Source: Candidula unifasciata (Eukaryota; Mollusca; Gastropoda; Stylommatophora; Geomitridae). From it: a stretch of DNA of 64,000 bases. Location: contig CAJHNH020007545.1 of assembly GCA_905116865.2 (NCBI GenBank), positions 62,001-126,000 of the forward strand, given 5' to 3'. The notes under the pieces are model-generated. The model did no database searches, was not told where the DNA came from, and saw only the letters and a list, made by a program, of their open reading frames with translations. Below, one piece after another: positions 28,095 to 38,281 of this stretch. The position numbers and the translations under genes were made by a program. How positions within the stretch are numbered: the stretch's first letter is position 1; each line of letters starts with the position of its first letter.

Positions 28095-28450
28095 ATTAAG
28101 AATTAACATCACAGCACTCGGGACACCTCCATAAGCGCTCCATATCCATCTTCAGCAGCAAATGAAGAGTTCAAATTTTTATTGCACCAGTAACCATCTG
28201 ACTGTATATCCGTCTTTCCTTTCCCCTGAGTGCTGGGCAGATCCCCTTGAAGCGTCATTCTCCCTAAATCTAACGATCTATCTGTGCTTCCGGACTGTTC
28301 AATCGCTCTTAAACAGCTTTCACAGCATCCAGCTTGTCATACATCAGTTCACCACCAAGCTGTACAAACCAGGCCAGTCTGTCTATCTGCTAATTTCCCA
28401 GCACATCGACATGACCTAAAGAAAATATCCAAAGGATGCTAACTACCCGG
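28095..28450 (-). pseudogene. LINE remnant, RNase H / 3' end
   Basis: 'gaattaacatcacagcactc', 'gggacacctccataagcgct', 'tcttcagcagcaaatgaaga', 'tgagtgctgggcagatcccc' and 'cacagcatccagcttgtcat' match 36500-36850, where the minus strand still encodes an RNase H-like sequence. Frames here are broken. Confidence 0.7.
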
Positions 28451-28707
28451 GACCTCTGAAGTGATGCTTGCCACTCATATAGTAGATAGTGTAATTGGGT
28501 CTATCCACACCCTCTAGCATTTCTACCCTAAATGAGGCATCAGAATCCTCACCCCCCACCCAGCCACCCAAAACAGGGCCATGGAACCCAGATGGGAAGA
28601 AGTAATGATCATAGGATTAACCTAAATTCAAGGAAATATTTGCCTAACAACTACGTGAAATATGACATTAACAATGAGTAAGCTGACCTTTAGAGTAACT
28701 CTAATAT

Positions 28708-28924
28708 GTTTGTTTGTTTGAGTATCCAGAAGCCATGATTTGTTAACCCTTAGGCTCGGTATTATGGATATCGCAACCTTTCAGCCTTGATTCCATTGTA
28801 AATACCTAAATCTGGGAGAAATGTGGCTTTTCTGCCTACCCCCGGGAGTGAACCCGGACCACAATGAGTTCGTCACCCGGTCACCGCGCAATCCGGTTTA
28901 GCCAACTACGCTAGAGAGCTGGGC
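28708..28924 (-). mobile_element. SINE family S4 with 12-bp target duplication
   Basis: Minus-strand head 'agcccagctctctagcgtag', 'ttggctaaaccggattgcgc', B box 'gtccgggttcactcccg', body 'taggcagaaaagccacattt', 'caaggctgaaaggttgcgat', and a (CAAA)n-type tail. Flanked by taactctaatat at 28696-28707 and 28925-28936, a perfect duplication. Confidence 0.93.
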
Positions 28925-29277
28925 TAACTCTAATATAAAACCATAAAAACCATTCTAAGTTGATTCTTTCAGTACCAACTATTTTATGAACTCATGTGCC
29001 AAAGAGTTGAGTTTCAAAAGAAAGAAATTCAGTAGTGATGATACGTGACAGAACTATTCAAACTAATACTTCAGCAGAAATGTTCATACATTTGTCTGTT
29101 ATAGAAGACAGCACAAACATTATATTATCTTTAGAAGCACAAAGAAACAGAATGGACAGAAAGACATGATAGTGACGCTCTGGTAAAACAAGCAGTTGCT
29201 TCTGAGAGTGTTTCAATTTGTACTTCAGTTAAAAAGGATTTACTTATCCACTTCATTTATGTAATAGTTACTGTAGG

Positions 29278-29340
29278 ATGCACCTGATGAGATACAGCGA
29301 AATAGCCTAGGCAATAAATTGTGCAATATGTTCTTTGTGT
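29278..29340 (+). repeat. Dispersed repeat R6
   Basis: 'tgcacctgatgagatacagc' and 'gaaatagcctaggcaataaa', shared with 59690-59750 (+) and 25020-25110 (-). Confidence 0.65.
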
Positions 29341-29654
29341 CTTCTTTATTCAAATATGATTTGTTGTTTGATGCCGAAACAGTTAATTACAACAATTATG
29401 TGAGACCCACCTTGAGTAAGATAGATCCTAGCAACTCATTTGGCACGAAGGTAGGCTTGCTTGATGAGACTTGGCTCTGCTGTACTGCATTGGATGAGGG
29501 ACTACTCCCAGTGTTGCTTTCTGTACAGGGGAGTTTCATGCAAAAAATAACTTATGCATACACTTATACATAAACATTCTATGACAGAGATATGTGGCTA
29601 AATGGATGGAAGGATATGTGTATACGTGGAGCTGAGCTAAAGAATTCCCTGTGT

Positions 29655-29862
29655 GGCATCCGGGGCCCCATTGTGGGGGGGAAGAGCAGACCCACTGCCT
29701 CCGTAATAAGCATGTCATTATAGTCGACAAATGTGCGGCTTTCTTCCAAGTTGCAATGCATCTGCCTGAGCGGCAAGAAACCAACAATCTGCGTACAAAT
29801 AAGTCAGGTCTTTTGTTAAACGGATGTGCAAGCAACACTAGTCCAGAGGTTTTACGAAAGAA
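29655..29862 (+). repeat. Dispersed repeat R5
   Basis: 'gcatccggggccccattgtg', 'agcagacccactgcctccgt', 'gtcattatagtcgacaaatg', 'gcatctgcctgagcggcaag', 'aaaccaacaatctgcgtaca' and 'ttgttaaacggatgtgcaag'. Near full length; ends in an A/G-rich tail. Confidence 0.85.
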
Positions 29863-29899
29863 AAAGAAAACAAATTTTATTCTTGTACAAATTTAAATA

Positions 29900-30730
29900 A
29901 ATAAGTCTCTCATTCTGACCATTCTGCACTTGTGTCCACGTTCTGCAGGCTTTGCTTTGTTCAATTTATGTTTGTTTTCTGTCGGTGGAGATCCGAAATG
30001 AAGTTCTGCTCAGCTATTGCCACGTTCTTCATCATATTTTACGGCATGGAGTTAAAAACTCATGATATAGGAATGCCATTTACTATATTTTTCCATATTT
30101 GCCAAATTACCCACACATAAAAACAAACAGGAAAACAAAAAAGGGAAATAAAGGCCTACCATTGTTGCGTAAGACGCAGCCTATTTTGAGAACAAAAAAA
30201 TGTGTCTTATACATTAACAAATATGGTAGGTCAGCATTTACTATGAAATAGAGATGTAAGCAATGAAATGATACAGGATATGAGGTGTATTTGTGGGAAC
30301 AGAATATCATAGGCCACATTGCATGAAGGAGGGAAATCAGGAAGGAAATAGGCATAACAGAGAAACTGACAGCAGAAAGGTTAACAGCTGAGCATTTAAA
30401 GAAAAATGCATGCAATGTCATATACGGTTTTGAAATCCCACGCTCTAACTATCAAAGAAATGTCTTAAATAACATCAGTGGGTCTTGCTAGCCACACTTG
30501 CAGTTGCCATGGAGTATGATTGCCATGCTTTCCTACAGTACAATGTAACTGTTTTCTCCAGAAGGAAAAATAGAGTGCCAGAAACAAAGATCTTGTGAGA
30601 TGGCAAAACAAGAACCTCCGTTTGTAGCATAGCATATGATAATGAATGAATTTAAGAAGAAGTTGACTACTAATAAAATATGTATTCTAGCAATAGAATA
30701 TTCTTTTAAGTCATCCAAAATGTGTTGCAG
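29900..30730. other. Unassigned sequence
   Basis: Contains 'cattgttgcgtaagacgcag' and 'gtgtcttatacattaacaaa' in inverted arrangement at 30160-30225, possibly transposon ends. No gene signal. Confidence 0.45.
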
Positions 30731-30779
30731 ACATGTTCTCTACACACAGTAAAGAGATTCCAGGTCTCAACAGTGGACA

Positions 30780-31015
30780 TTGTCGTGGACCAGTGAAAGA
30801 CATGATCCCCACCATAGCATTCACAGAGGCCTGTGGCCTTCTTTTCCTAGCAGAGAGAATAAAAATTGAGAAACAAAGAATGAAATGGTTTGCCCATCTG
30901 ATGAAACCAACGATGCCAGCAGCAAGAGCGTACAACCTGAAAACAGACACTTCAAGAGGCAGGAGAAGACCGAGAAGATGGAGTGAAGGAGTCACTGACA
31001 CCATGACTCTGTATA
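30780..31015 (+). pseudogene. LINE ORF2 C-terminal fragment
   Basis: The plus-strand frame reads KQRMKWFAHLMKPTMPA, ARAYNLKTD, GRRRPRRWSEGVTDTM. This is the WFGH-M ... G-RP--RW--- pattern of LINE RT tails. Upstream domains are absent, and the frame runs on into an R5 repeat, which is not part of the protein. Confidence 0.75.
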
Positions 31016-31039
31016 ACATTACGGCATATCAAGCAACTA

Positions 31040-31285
31040 AGCTCCCCGTGTGGGTTCCCGGACCCCATTGTGGGGAAACCATGAATAGACACACTGCCTA
31101 CCCAAAAGCATGTCGTAAGAGTCGACTAATTGGGGAGCTTCCTTTGAAGTCAGAATGCATCTGTAGAACTGATGCACACGCAACACTGAGGTTCTGGAGC
31201 AGGACTGCAGTTCAGAAGTGGACAAACAACCAGAAATTTCCACCAGAGTGTACAGCTGGTGAACTCAAAGAAATAGAAGCAACTG
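31040..31285 (+). repeat. Dispersed repeat R5, near full length
   Basis: 'gtgtgggttcccggacccca', 'ttgtggggaaaccatgaata', 'catgtcgtaagagtcgacta', 'ttgaagtcagaatgcatctg', 'caacactgaggttctggagc' and 'cagagtgtacagctggtgaa'. It separates two LINE fragments on the same strand. Confidence 0.87.
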
Positions 31286-31321
31286 AGCGCGCCTTCCCCT
31301 AATGACACCCCACTCCAAGAC

Positions 31322-31910
31322 ATGGAGTCGTACACCTGTTTGGGCAGTAATGTAGATAAAGATGGAGAAACTGATAGAGATATTAAAATAGGAATAAAAA
31401 AGGCAAGAGGAGCTTTCATTGCACTAGGGAATTTGTGGAGGTCAAAACAAATTAAAAGAAATACTAAACTAAAAGTTTTTAATTCTAATGTCAAATCAGT
31501 GCTTTTGTATGGGGTAGAAACATGTAGAACAACTACGGCAATTACTAATAAACTACAAACATTCATTAACCGGTGTCTGCGCAGAATAGAAGGAATTAAA
31601 TGGTATGATAGAATAACTAATGTGGAACTTTGGGAGAGAACTAAACAGGCTCCAGTGGATCAGGAGGTGAGGAAAAGACGCTGGCGTTGGATAGGACACA
31701 CACTGAGAAAACAGGAGAACGGCATAACTAGAATGTCTTTGCATTGGTTCCCACAGGGGCATAGGAATAAAGGAAAGCCAAAAAACACATGGAGAAGAGA
31801 GCTGGAGAATGAAGTTAGAAAGATAAGGAGGACATGGAGAGAGCTCCATGCAATGGCGAAGGATAGAACGACTTAGCGTGAGTTGGTTGAGGGCCTATGC
31901 TCCATTGGGG
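31322..31910 (+). pseudogene. RTE-like LINE, C-terminal 184 codons and 3' end
   Basis: An unbroken frame, MESYTCLGSNVDKDGETDRD ... IGIKKARGAFIALGNLWRS ... NVKSVLLYGVETC ... VRKRRWRWIGHTLRKQENG ... GHRNKGKPKNTWRRELENE. This is the thumb and C-terminal part of an RTE-type reverse transcriptase; polymerase and endonuclease domains are absent (5' truncation). The 3' end 'gagggcctatgctccattgg' is shared with 41695-41725. It is one of the youngest coding relics here, since 184 codons stay open. Confidence 0.85.
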
Positions 31911-32097
31911 GGTAGAAAGGCAGAAAAAGAAGAGCGCGCCCTGGCTCGTCTACTGATCATCTGATGAACTGTGGCGCCTAGCGGCATAAGCAGATATTGA
32001 CAAAAGAAGAAGAGAAAATAAAGGAACCAGAAGAAGAAAAATTTGACACACAACCACCGAGAAAAAGAAGACGAAGAAGCTCCTCACCTGTTTTAAC

Positions 32098-32329
32098 TTC
32101 TTGGGGCACACCGCCACATTTACCAGAGCCGGTAGTGTTGCTTTCGTTGTTGCTGCTGCTGGTGTTGTATGCCTGGGATGTTGGCGGCGTGTTCATATCC
32201 GCACTGACGTTCTCGGATATCACCTGCGCCAGATCCTCCAAGAGTAAGTTGCTATCTGTCTGCAGGGCTGGGGTTGTTAATCCAGGGTTGGCATATTTCT
32301 CATGAGATGATAAGCGGTTGGTTTTATTT
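32098..32329 (-). CDS. Candidate exon, unidentified
   Basis: 232 bp open between acceptor ttctacag and donor ACAG|gtgagg. Encodes NKTNRLSSHEKYANPGL, NLLLEDLAQVISENVSADMN, then a Ser/Asn/Thr-rich tail, SGKCGGVPQEVKT. Codon use and composition look coding (Asn/Ser runs as in transcription factors). It could be a 5' exon of the NCOA gene (same strand, 9 kb upstream), with LLLEDLAQVIS loosely like the SRC bHLH helix YIEELAELIS. But there is no basic region, its exit phase (1) does not join the PAS-A exon (phase 0) directly, and it may belong to another gene. Confidence 0.5.
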
Positions 32330-32484
32330 CTGTAGAAATGAGAAGATAAACATAAGGTTATTTTTTAAATGTATGGTTCTGATGATACAATGAAGAAAAG
32401 CCTCTTAACAATCTTTATGGTGATATGATTATGTTGGTCCCCATGTGCTTTAAAGTATGTAGAATCGGTTTCAGATTTCAGAGT

Positions 32485-32685
32485 TCCCCCTGTGGGTTCC
32501 AGGAGCCCACAATTGGGGAAAACAAAATAAACCCATTGCCCCTTAACAAGCACGTTGTAAAGGTCGACTAATTAAGGGTGCTTCCTTCTGAGAGGCAAGG
32601 AAGCAACAGTATGCATACAAATTAAGCCAGACTTGTAGCATGAATGTGTACACAAAACTCAGGTTCCAATTACTGTCTTAATATA
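32485..32685 (+). repeat. Dispersed repeat R5
   Basis: 'ccctgtgggttccaggagcc', 'aataaacccattgcccctta', 'cgttgtaaaggtcgactaat', 'agaggcaaggaagcaacagt' and 'atgtgtacacaaaactcagg'. Confidence 0.8.
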
Positions 32686-32734
32686 CCACTTTTGCATTGC
32701 AGGAGGGGGGGGGGGGGGGGGTTGTGTGTGTTTG

Positions 32735-32855
32735 AGCCTTGAGGTTTTACGGCTGCACGATTAATGCTGTCGCAACCCGCCTTACCAAGGATAAAACATG
32801 GGTCTCCCGCTTGAGAGTCCAATGTTCAAACCATTGGCCAGCCGCTCCTCCATAT
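32735..32855 (-). repeat. tRNA-derived SINE head (S4-like)
   Basis: Minus strand: 'ggagcggctggccaatggtt' (A-box region) and 'ggactctcaagcgggagacc' (B-like), then 'cttggtaaggcgggttgcga'. Body is partly shared with S4. A G-run lies at 32703-32720. Confidence 0.55.
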
Positions 32856-32859
32856 AGTG

Positions 32860-33945
32860 ATAACCAGACGTAATGTGTATTAAATGTGAATAGTGGGTTA
32901 TCAGTATTAGAAGGTGAGTCGAAGCCAGAAATGCACAGGTATAACGGTTTCTGTTATTTCACCACATCTGAGGGCCCTTGAGATTTGGTAGGGAAATCTC
33001 TTGTATGCCCCATAGTTTAGGGAGATTAGGCTTAGTAGTAGTCACTATTTATTGAACACTAGCCCTAACTTTAACAACAGTATACTATGGGACGTTTTGG
33101 GAGATTTTCCTACCAAATCTTGAGGGCACCAAGATGTGGTGAACTAACAAAAAAGAACCTAATGGTCTTTTAGGAACTTTTATTTGGGAATAGGACAAAT
33201 TTAAAAGAAAAATACAGACTGACAGACTGCGTTAAAATGATAAAAGGAAATAAGAATAGTGACAAAAATGCACATTTTTTGGTACTAAAAATGTTCAGGC
33301 CTGACTCTGAAAACATTAATTTTAGTAACTGACATCGCCACTAAAAATTAGGAACATATAATCCGAGAATTATGGCTAACTTAAGTAATTTAGGAAAACC
33401 TTACCATATAAGAGTAATAAATAATAAGGCGTCTCATTAAATTCGTATCATTTCCTTCAGGTTTAACAAGGAGAGGAAAAAAACCGCCTGTCTAGCTAGA
33501 CCAATAAGCAGAAGTTAGGTTACAATATAATTAACGGAAACCTTGCTATATAAGGCACTTCGGAAAAACTAACTCGTTTCATCATCACTACCGGGTTGTT
33601 TTTTTTTTACAGGGACAAGAAAAATTTACACAACCAGCCAGTCAGATTGAGTAAAGAAGCCGACGCCTAGCGTTATATACAAATATAGCTAATTTAATCA
33701 CAATGGAATGAACAGTACCTTGCGATATAAGGCATTTCGGTGAACCTGGATTCATCTCCTCGAGGTTTAATAACAAAAACAAAACAAAAACAGAGAACGT
33801 TGACTGCCAGGCAAGAGCTGGTGGCTACCCAAAAACAGAAATGTTGGCGTTGTCGTTTTGTTTATACTGTCTGTGTTTCCGGTGACCTCATGTCTATCGT
33901 GGCAAAACCCGTTCCGTGTCTGCAATACTTCGCGTCCACAGGCTG
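32860..33945. other. Unassigned sequence
   Basis: Includes an inverted pair 'gggcccttgagatttggtag' (32970) / 'ctaccaaatcttgagggcac' (33110), about 125 bp apart, with 'tgccccatagtttaggg' near it: a small foldback element. No gene signal. Confidence 0.5.
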
Positions 33946-33949
33946 TCAA

Positions 33950-34175
33950 CTCGGGAGAAAAGTTCTGGTTGTTTGTGCACCTCTTAACTTTTGTTATGTT
34001 CTAGAACTTGAGTGTTGGGTACACAACTTTTTTACAAATCGATTTATCTGTAAGCAAACTGTTAGTTTCTTGCCTCTCAGGTGGATGCGATCCGACTTTG
34101 GAGAAAGCCACACAGTCGACTCTTGCGAGGAAGCCACACAGTCGACTCTTGCGACATGCTTTTGGGAGAGTCAGT
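33950..34175 (-). repeat. Dispersed repeat R5 with a 32-bp internal duplication
   Basis: 'actcgggagaaaagttctgg', 'aacttgagtgttgggtacac', 'gttagtttcttgcctctcag' and 'gtggatgcgatccgactttg' on the minus strand. The segment 'gccacacagtcgactcttgc' occurs twice, at 34107 and 34132. Confidence 0.82.
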
Positions 34176-35000
34176 GGGTCTATTTTTGTTACACTGTATA
34201 TATTTTTATAATTTTTTGATTTTTTTAACAAAATATTTGAATACCGTAATGCAGACATTTTAGGGTCAGTTAATTATATATGTGTGCGTTGTGGATTTCT
34301 GCCGATGAAAGCTAATCGCAACAACTTCAATTGTGAGAAGGGGAAGCTGGGGTTAACTTCTCGTTTTGGTTTGTTATCTGTTCACGCTATTCGTACAGAA
34401 CAAAGTGCCAATGCTATTATAACTGTTGTTATCGCTGATGCCGCTGCTGCTGTTTCTGCCGACGCTGCTACTGACACTAACGTAAAATAAATTACCCTAA
34501 GATGCATAAGTTGCCACCCATATTTTACAGACCAATCGGCACTACAACTACTGGTATTTCCACCACTGACATACACATTTGATCTTACTTGAAGTGCGAG
34601 TATCGTGCTCTATGCATTTAATACTATACGTGTGCATGCTACTGATTTGCTTTGTTGACACTGCAGCGTGTGCAAATTTTATGTGGGCATTCTGTGTGGT
34701 TACTGTTGGCACATGAGCGGGGCAACTATATAGGGACCCGTTTGCTGTGAAGTTTGAACCGATTACCTGATGACACGAAGCAGTTACTAGAATCAGTTGT
34801 ACTTTATAACAGCTTTTACCGCCATGACAGGTAAGGTTACTATATTTACCGATGACAGTTCATCTATCTTGCTAGTGCGATGGTGAAATGTCATAACAGA
34901 GAGTTGCGACGTTTAGCCCAGGGCTCAAATACTCTAATGTTGTATGTAGTGAACTATCATATTAGATTAGTTAGCTACATTTTCCCCTATGACTTTACTG

Positions 35001-35185
35001 CAGAGCTATTCAACTGACGGCCCGCGCAACAAATCTGGCCGGCGGAGGCCTAGCAAGTGGCCAGCGGATGATTGCCAGCTGTAGTGAATTCATGATATTT
35101 CTATTATGGGGCACGCACCTCTGGCCTGTGGTGATCCTTATTCTAAAAATGTTGGCCCCTGAGTAAACTTAGTTGAGAAGCCCTG
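35001..35185. mobile_element. hAT-type MITE, 185 bp
   Basis: Starts CAGAGCTATTCAACTGAC and ends TTAGTTGAGAAGCCCTG, inverted ends of about 16 bp with mismatches. 8-bp flanks ctttactg / cttcacag (6 of 8). Same family as 17576-18033. 34176-35000 has no recognised feature. Confidence 0.7.
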
Positions 35186-35229
35186 CTTCACAGGTTGATA
35201 GTGTGATTGGGACTACGAAATCAGATATG

Positions 35230-35480
35230 TCTGACAAGTCATTATCCTCCGCCTCAGAACAGAGCACAACCGATTACGTAACTACATGTCCACAAAATTC
35301 AAGATAGGTGTATCAGCCATGTGCACCCATGGAAAGGTGTCCCAGACAGCAGAGCATGTACTCCAGGACTGCATCGAATTTGACACATTAAGGTAAACCT
35401 TTTAGCCAGAAAGAACAACAGTGGAACTAAACTCTATGGACCACTGAATGAACTAACAACGAAAGTGAAATTTATACAAG
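35230..35480 (+). pseudogene. LINE 3' coding scrap with zinc-knuckle-like end
   Basis: The frame around 35262-35396 reads LRTEHNRLRNYMSTKFKIG, then CTHGKVSQTAEHVLQDC. This is the C-x-x-x-x-x-x-x-x-x-H-x-x-x-x-C end seen in Jockey/I-type LINE ORF2. Ends in an (AGA)n tail at 35523-35540. Confidence 0.7.
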
Positions 35481-35619
35481 AGACAAAACTGCTGATATAG
35501 ACAACTTATTTCAGGCGAACGGAAGAAGAAGAAGAAGAAATGTCTGATAGGTTAGACTGATTCTAGTGTGCCTGTGAGCCCTCTTACCTGATACCTCTTA
35601 CACTGTATAGACTACATAC

Positions 35620-35758
35620 CCTGGGTGTTCTCAATAGAGCCGCGAGACAGAAAAACCATGCAGGAGCCACCCGTCGTTACATTAACCAGAACAGAATGGG
35701 AGTTGTTACGTAAAAATACTTGCCAGGAGGAGATCTGAGCACTTATGGTCATGTCTGA
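35620..35758 (-). CDS. Candidate exon, unidentified (possibly extracellular protein)
   Basis: 139 bp open frame between a pyrimidine-rich acceptor (cctcactgcaag, or the ag 4 bp on) and donor CCCAGG|gtatgt. Encodes SDMTISAQISSWQVFLRNNS, HSVLVNVTTGGSCMVFLSRG, SIENTQ. Alternating hydrophobic strands, two potential N-glycosylation sites (NNS, NVT) and one Cys suggest a beta-rich extracellular domain. No family recognised. Its exit phase does not fit the exon at 32098. Confidence 0.4.
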
Positions 35759-35959
35759 CTTGCAGTGAGGATGAACTTTAAAATGAACAATGAACCTGAC
35801 ACCTTGTCTGCTTATTCTTCCCAAATCCACCTTGGCATTTGTTATGTCTCTATACTAGTTCAGTTTCCGAGACAAGGTGTGTTTACGAGCCAATGTTTAT
35901 TAACTTTCATATCTTCCACGTTCTTCTTGGTCCATAGGATTCTAAGAATCTATCTATAG

Positions 35960-36213
35960 CAGCGTTTCTCAACCTATGGGTCACAACCCTTTTTTGTGTG
36001 TGTGTCGAATGACCCTTTCACGTGGGTCGCCAAAGATCATCACAAAACAAATATTCATTGAAGATATATAGTAGAGACGAAAATAAACGATGGTTTGGTG
36101 GGGGGGGGGGGGGGGGGGGGTTGGCCACAACATGAGGAACTGGATTAAAGGGTGGCCACAACATGAGAAACTGTAATAAAGGGTCACGGCATTAGGAAGT
36201 TTGAGAACCACTG
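35960..36213. mobile_element. hAT MITE (rodent-URR1-like family), 254 bp
   Basis: Starts CAGCGTTTCTCAACCTATGG and ends AAACTTCCTCAA-type sequence read as 'ggaagtttgagaaccactg'. 8-bp target duplication atctatag (35952-35959) / atctataa (36214-36221). Two near-identical internal segments 'ggccacaacatgag(g/a)aact' lie about 33 bp apart. A G-run of about 20 lies in the middle. Same family as 38981-39632. Confidence 0.85.
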
Positions 36214-36499
36214 ATCTATAACATAGCTCAAAAGCACATATTTTCTTTCCTAATGATTAGTAATTGCACACATGATTGGTTATTATGAATTTATCTAGCA
36301 TATGACACTTATTTTTTAAATGGTTAGACCCAAGTTCTGTCTTTATTCCATAGTTGTCGATTGGGCGGTATGACAGACGCAATCACTGCCTGGTTTGTGG
36401 ATGTCACATTTACAAAAAAGTAGAAGAATATCCGAGTCTGAGTTACAAACCATCAGATGTTGTTCGTTTGATTTATTATTTGTACCAAAAGATGTTTTT

Positions 36500-36850
36500 A
36501 GCCTTGTCGGTATGCTGAATGTTAAATTAGGAATCGACACCATAGCACCAGGGACACTCCCATAAACACTGTCCCCATTCTCAGCAGCAAGTAAAGAGTT
36601 CCGATTCCGATGGCAACTGTAACTGATTTTACATCCGACTCGCCTTTCCCCAGTTGAGCGTCGGCCAGATCCCCTAGTAACTCCCTGAAGCGCCATTCTC
36701 CTCAGACCGTAACGATCTATCTGTGTCTCCTTCGCACTGTTCTCTTGCTCCCAAAGGGACCTTGGAAAATCGAGCCTGTCATACAACAATTCACGACCAA
36801 GTGGTGCAGAAACGGCTAGTCTGTCTGCCCGCTCATTTCCCACCACACCC
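36500..36850 (-). pseudogene. LINE RNase H-domain remnant
   Basis: Minus strand begins MVGNERADRLAVSAPLGREL, the G-NE-AD-LA signature of the last RNase H motif in I/Jockey-type LINEs, then RRMALQGVTRG, and continues to a LINE 3' end shared with 28095 and 41070. The upstream part is missing. Confidence 0.8.
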
Positions 36851-37227
36851 GCATTACCTGGGAAAAAATATCAAAAGAATGCTAACTACCCGCGACCTCT
36901 GCAAGGAGCATGCCTGTCTCCAACTTTCTTAACATGCGCTGTAAGTAAAAATGAAAAAAAAAAAACGGAGAAATCGAAGGAATGTTACTGCAGCGATTCG
37001 TCTCTAAGAATTAATGCTCCAGCCACGTAAATTTTTTAACCTCTAAACAGCAGCATGTGTCACCTTAGCTGAAAATTTTGATTCCGTGATAACGGGTTTG
37101 GCCAGAGCTGTCAGCAAGGCCGTGAAACAATGTTTATCGTTTTTGTGGGCTGAGGGTGTGAAAAGGTTGAGAAACACTGGTCTAGTTGGTCATGCGTCTA
37201 AGTACGCATGCTCATGGAGCGTGGCAA

Positions 37228-37394
37228 TGTCGTCACTCTCTCACTCTCCTCTTCTCTCTCTCCTCTTCTCTCTCTCTCTCTCTCTCCTCTTCTCTCTCTC
37301 TCTCTCTCTCTCCTCTTCTCTCCCTCCTCTTCTCTCTCTCTCTCCTCTTCTCTCTCTCACTCTCTTCTCTCTCTCCTCTCTATCTCCTCTTCTC

Positions 37395-37468
<74 letters not shown>
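37228..37468. repeat. (TC)n microsatellite
   Basis: About 240 bp of 'tctctc' with interspersed 'ctct tct' units. Long Ser/Leu or Arg/Glu frames through it are spurious. Just before it, 'ggttgagaaacactg|gtctag' (37163-37190) looks like one hAT end without a partner. Confidence 0.95.
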
Positions 37469-37470
<2 letters not shown>

Positions 37471-38061
37471 AACAATAACAAACTTATTTTTTTTCGCCCA
37501 GGAGTGCATGCTATTCTGAAAGATAAACACCCATTGAATCAAACAGCAACTATTCGGATGAAGATCCAATACGAGCAAACTCCAGAAATTGCGTTCAACC
37601 CTACAACAGAGTTTTAATGAGGCACTTGTGGGTTACAAAGCAGCCTGAGGTCAAAAAAGCTAAAATCATCACCTCCTATCTTCACTCCTGTATCAGGTAA
37701 CTTGGCAGACGCCACAGACACATAACACACACAGCCTAGCCAATGTTTGTAAAACACCTGGTGCAACCTTCAAATGTTGTTTACATAGTTACATTTACAC
37801 AACTAAAAATACACAGTCTCAACCATGACCCAGTGGCGATAGCCTGTGATCAAGTGAGGTAAACTGCACACCCCTAACTGTCGTACAACTGTATGCTTAG
37901 AGATAACACAAAATAGTTCTTGATAGCAACAGAAAGGGGCAGGCAAACGATCGATGCGACATGGAAAACAGAAGGTTTGACAAACTGTATAATATACAAT
38001 ACAACACATGGACTAATATAAGTCGCTTCCACTCGGTGGGTTTACAGGCCCTATCCAGGAT

Positions 38062-38281
38062 TTTTTTTTTTTTACGTATCCAGAAACCATGAGTTGTAAA
38101 CCCTTTGGCTCGGTACTATGGATATCGCAATCCTTCGGCCTTGATTCCATTATAGGTACCGTTAATCTGGGAGAAATGTGGCTTTTCTGCCTACCCCCGG
38201 GAGTGAACCCGGACCACAAGGAGTTCGTCACCCGGCCGCCGCGAAAGTCAGGTTTAACCAGCTTCGCTAGAGAGCCGGGCT
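38062..38281 (-). mobile_element. SINE family S4 with perfect 13-bp target duplication
   Basis: Minus-strand head 'agcccggctctctagcgaag', 'ctggttaaacctgactttcg', B box 'gtccgggttcactcccggg', body to 'ttacaactcatggtttctgg', and a poly-A tail (T-run at 38061-38073). Flanks: ccctatccaggat at 38049-38061 and 38282-38294. Confidence 0.95.

Noticed and set aside
30733..31302. 189-codon plus-strand frame as one gene
   Set aside because: It joins a LINE RT tail to an R5 repeat; the frame is continuous by chance.
34284..34490. Plus-strand frame with an Ala/Asp-rich C-terminus
   Set aside because: Short, degenerate (gctgctgctg-like) composition, no splice or start context; not conserved with anything I recognise.
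37163..37190. hAT end 'ggttgagaaacactg|gtctag'
   Set aside because: No matching left end or target duplication found nearby, so not called as an element.
37086..37617. Ser/Leu-rich and Arg/Glu-rich frames
   Set aside because: Translation of a (TC)n microsatellite in several frames.
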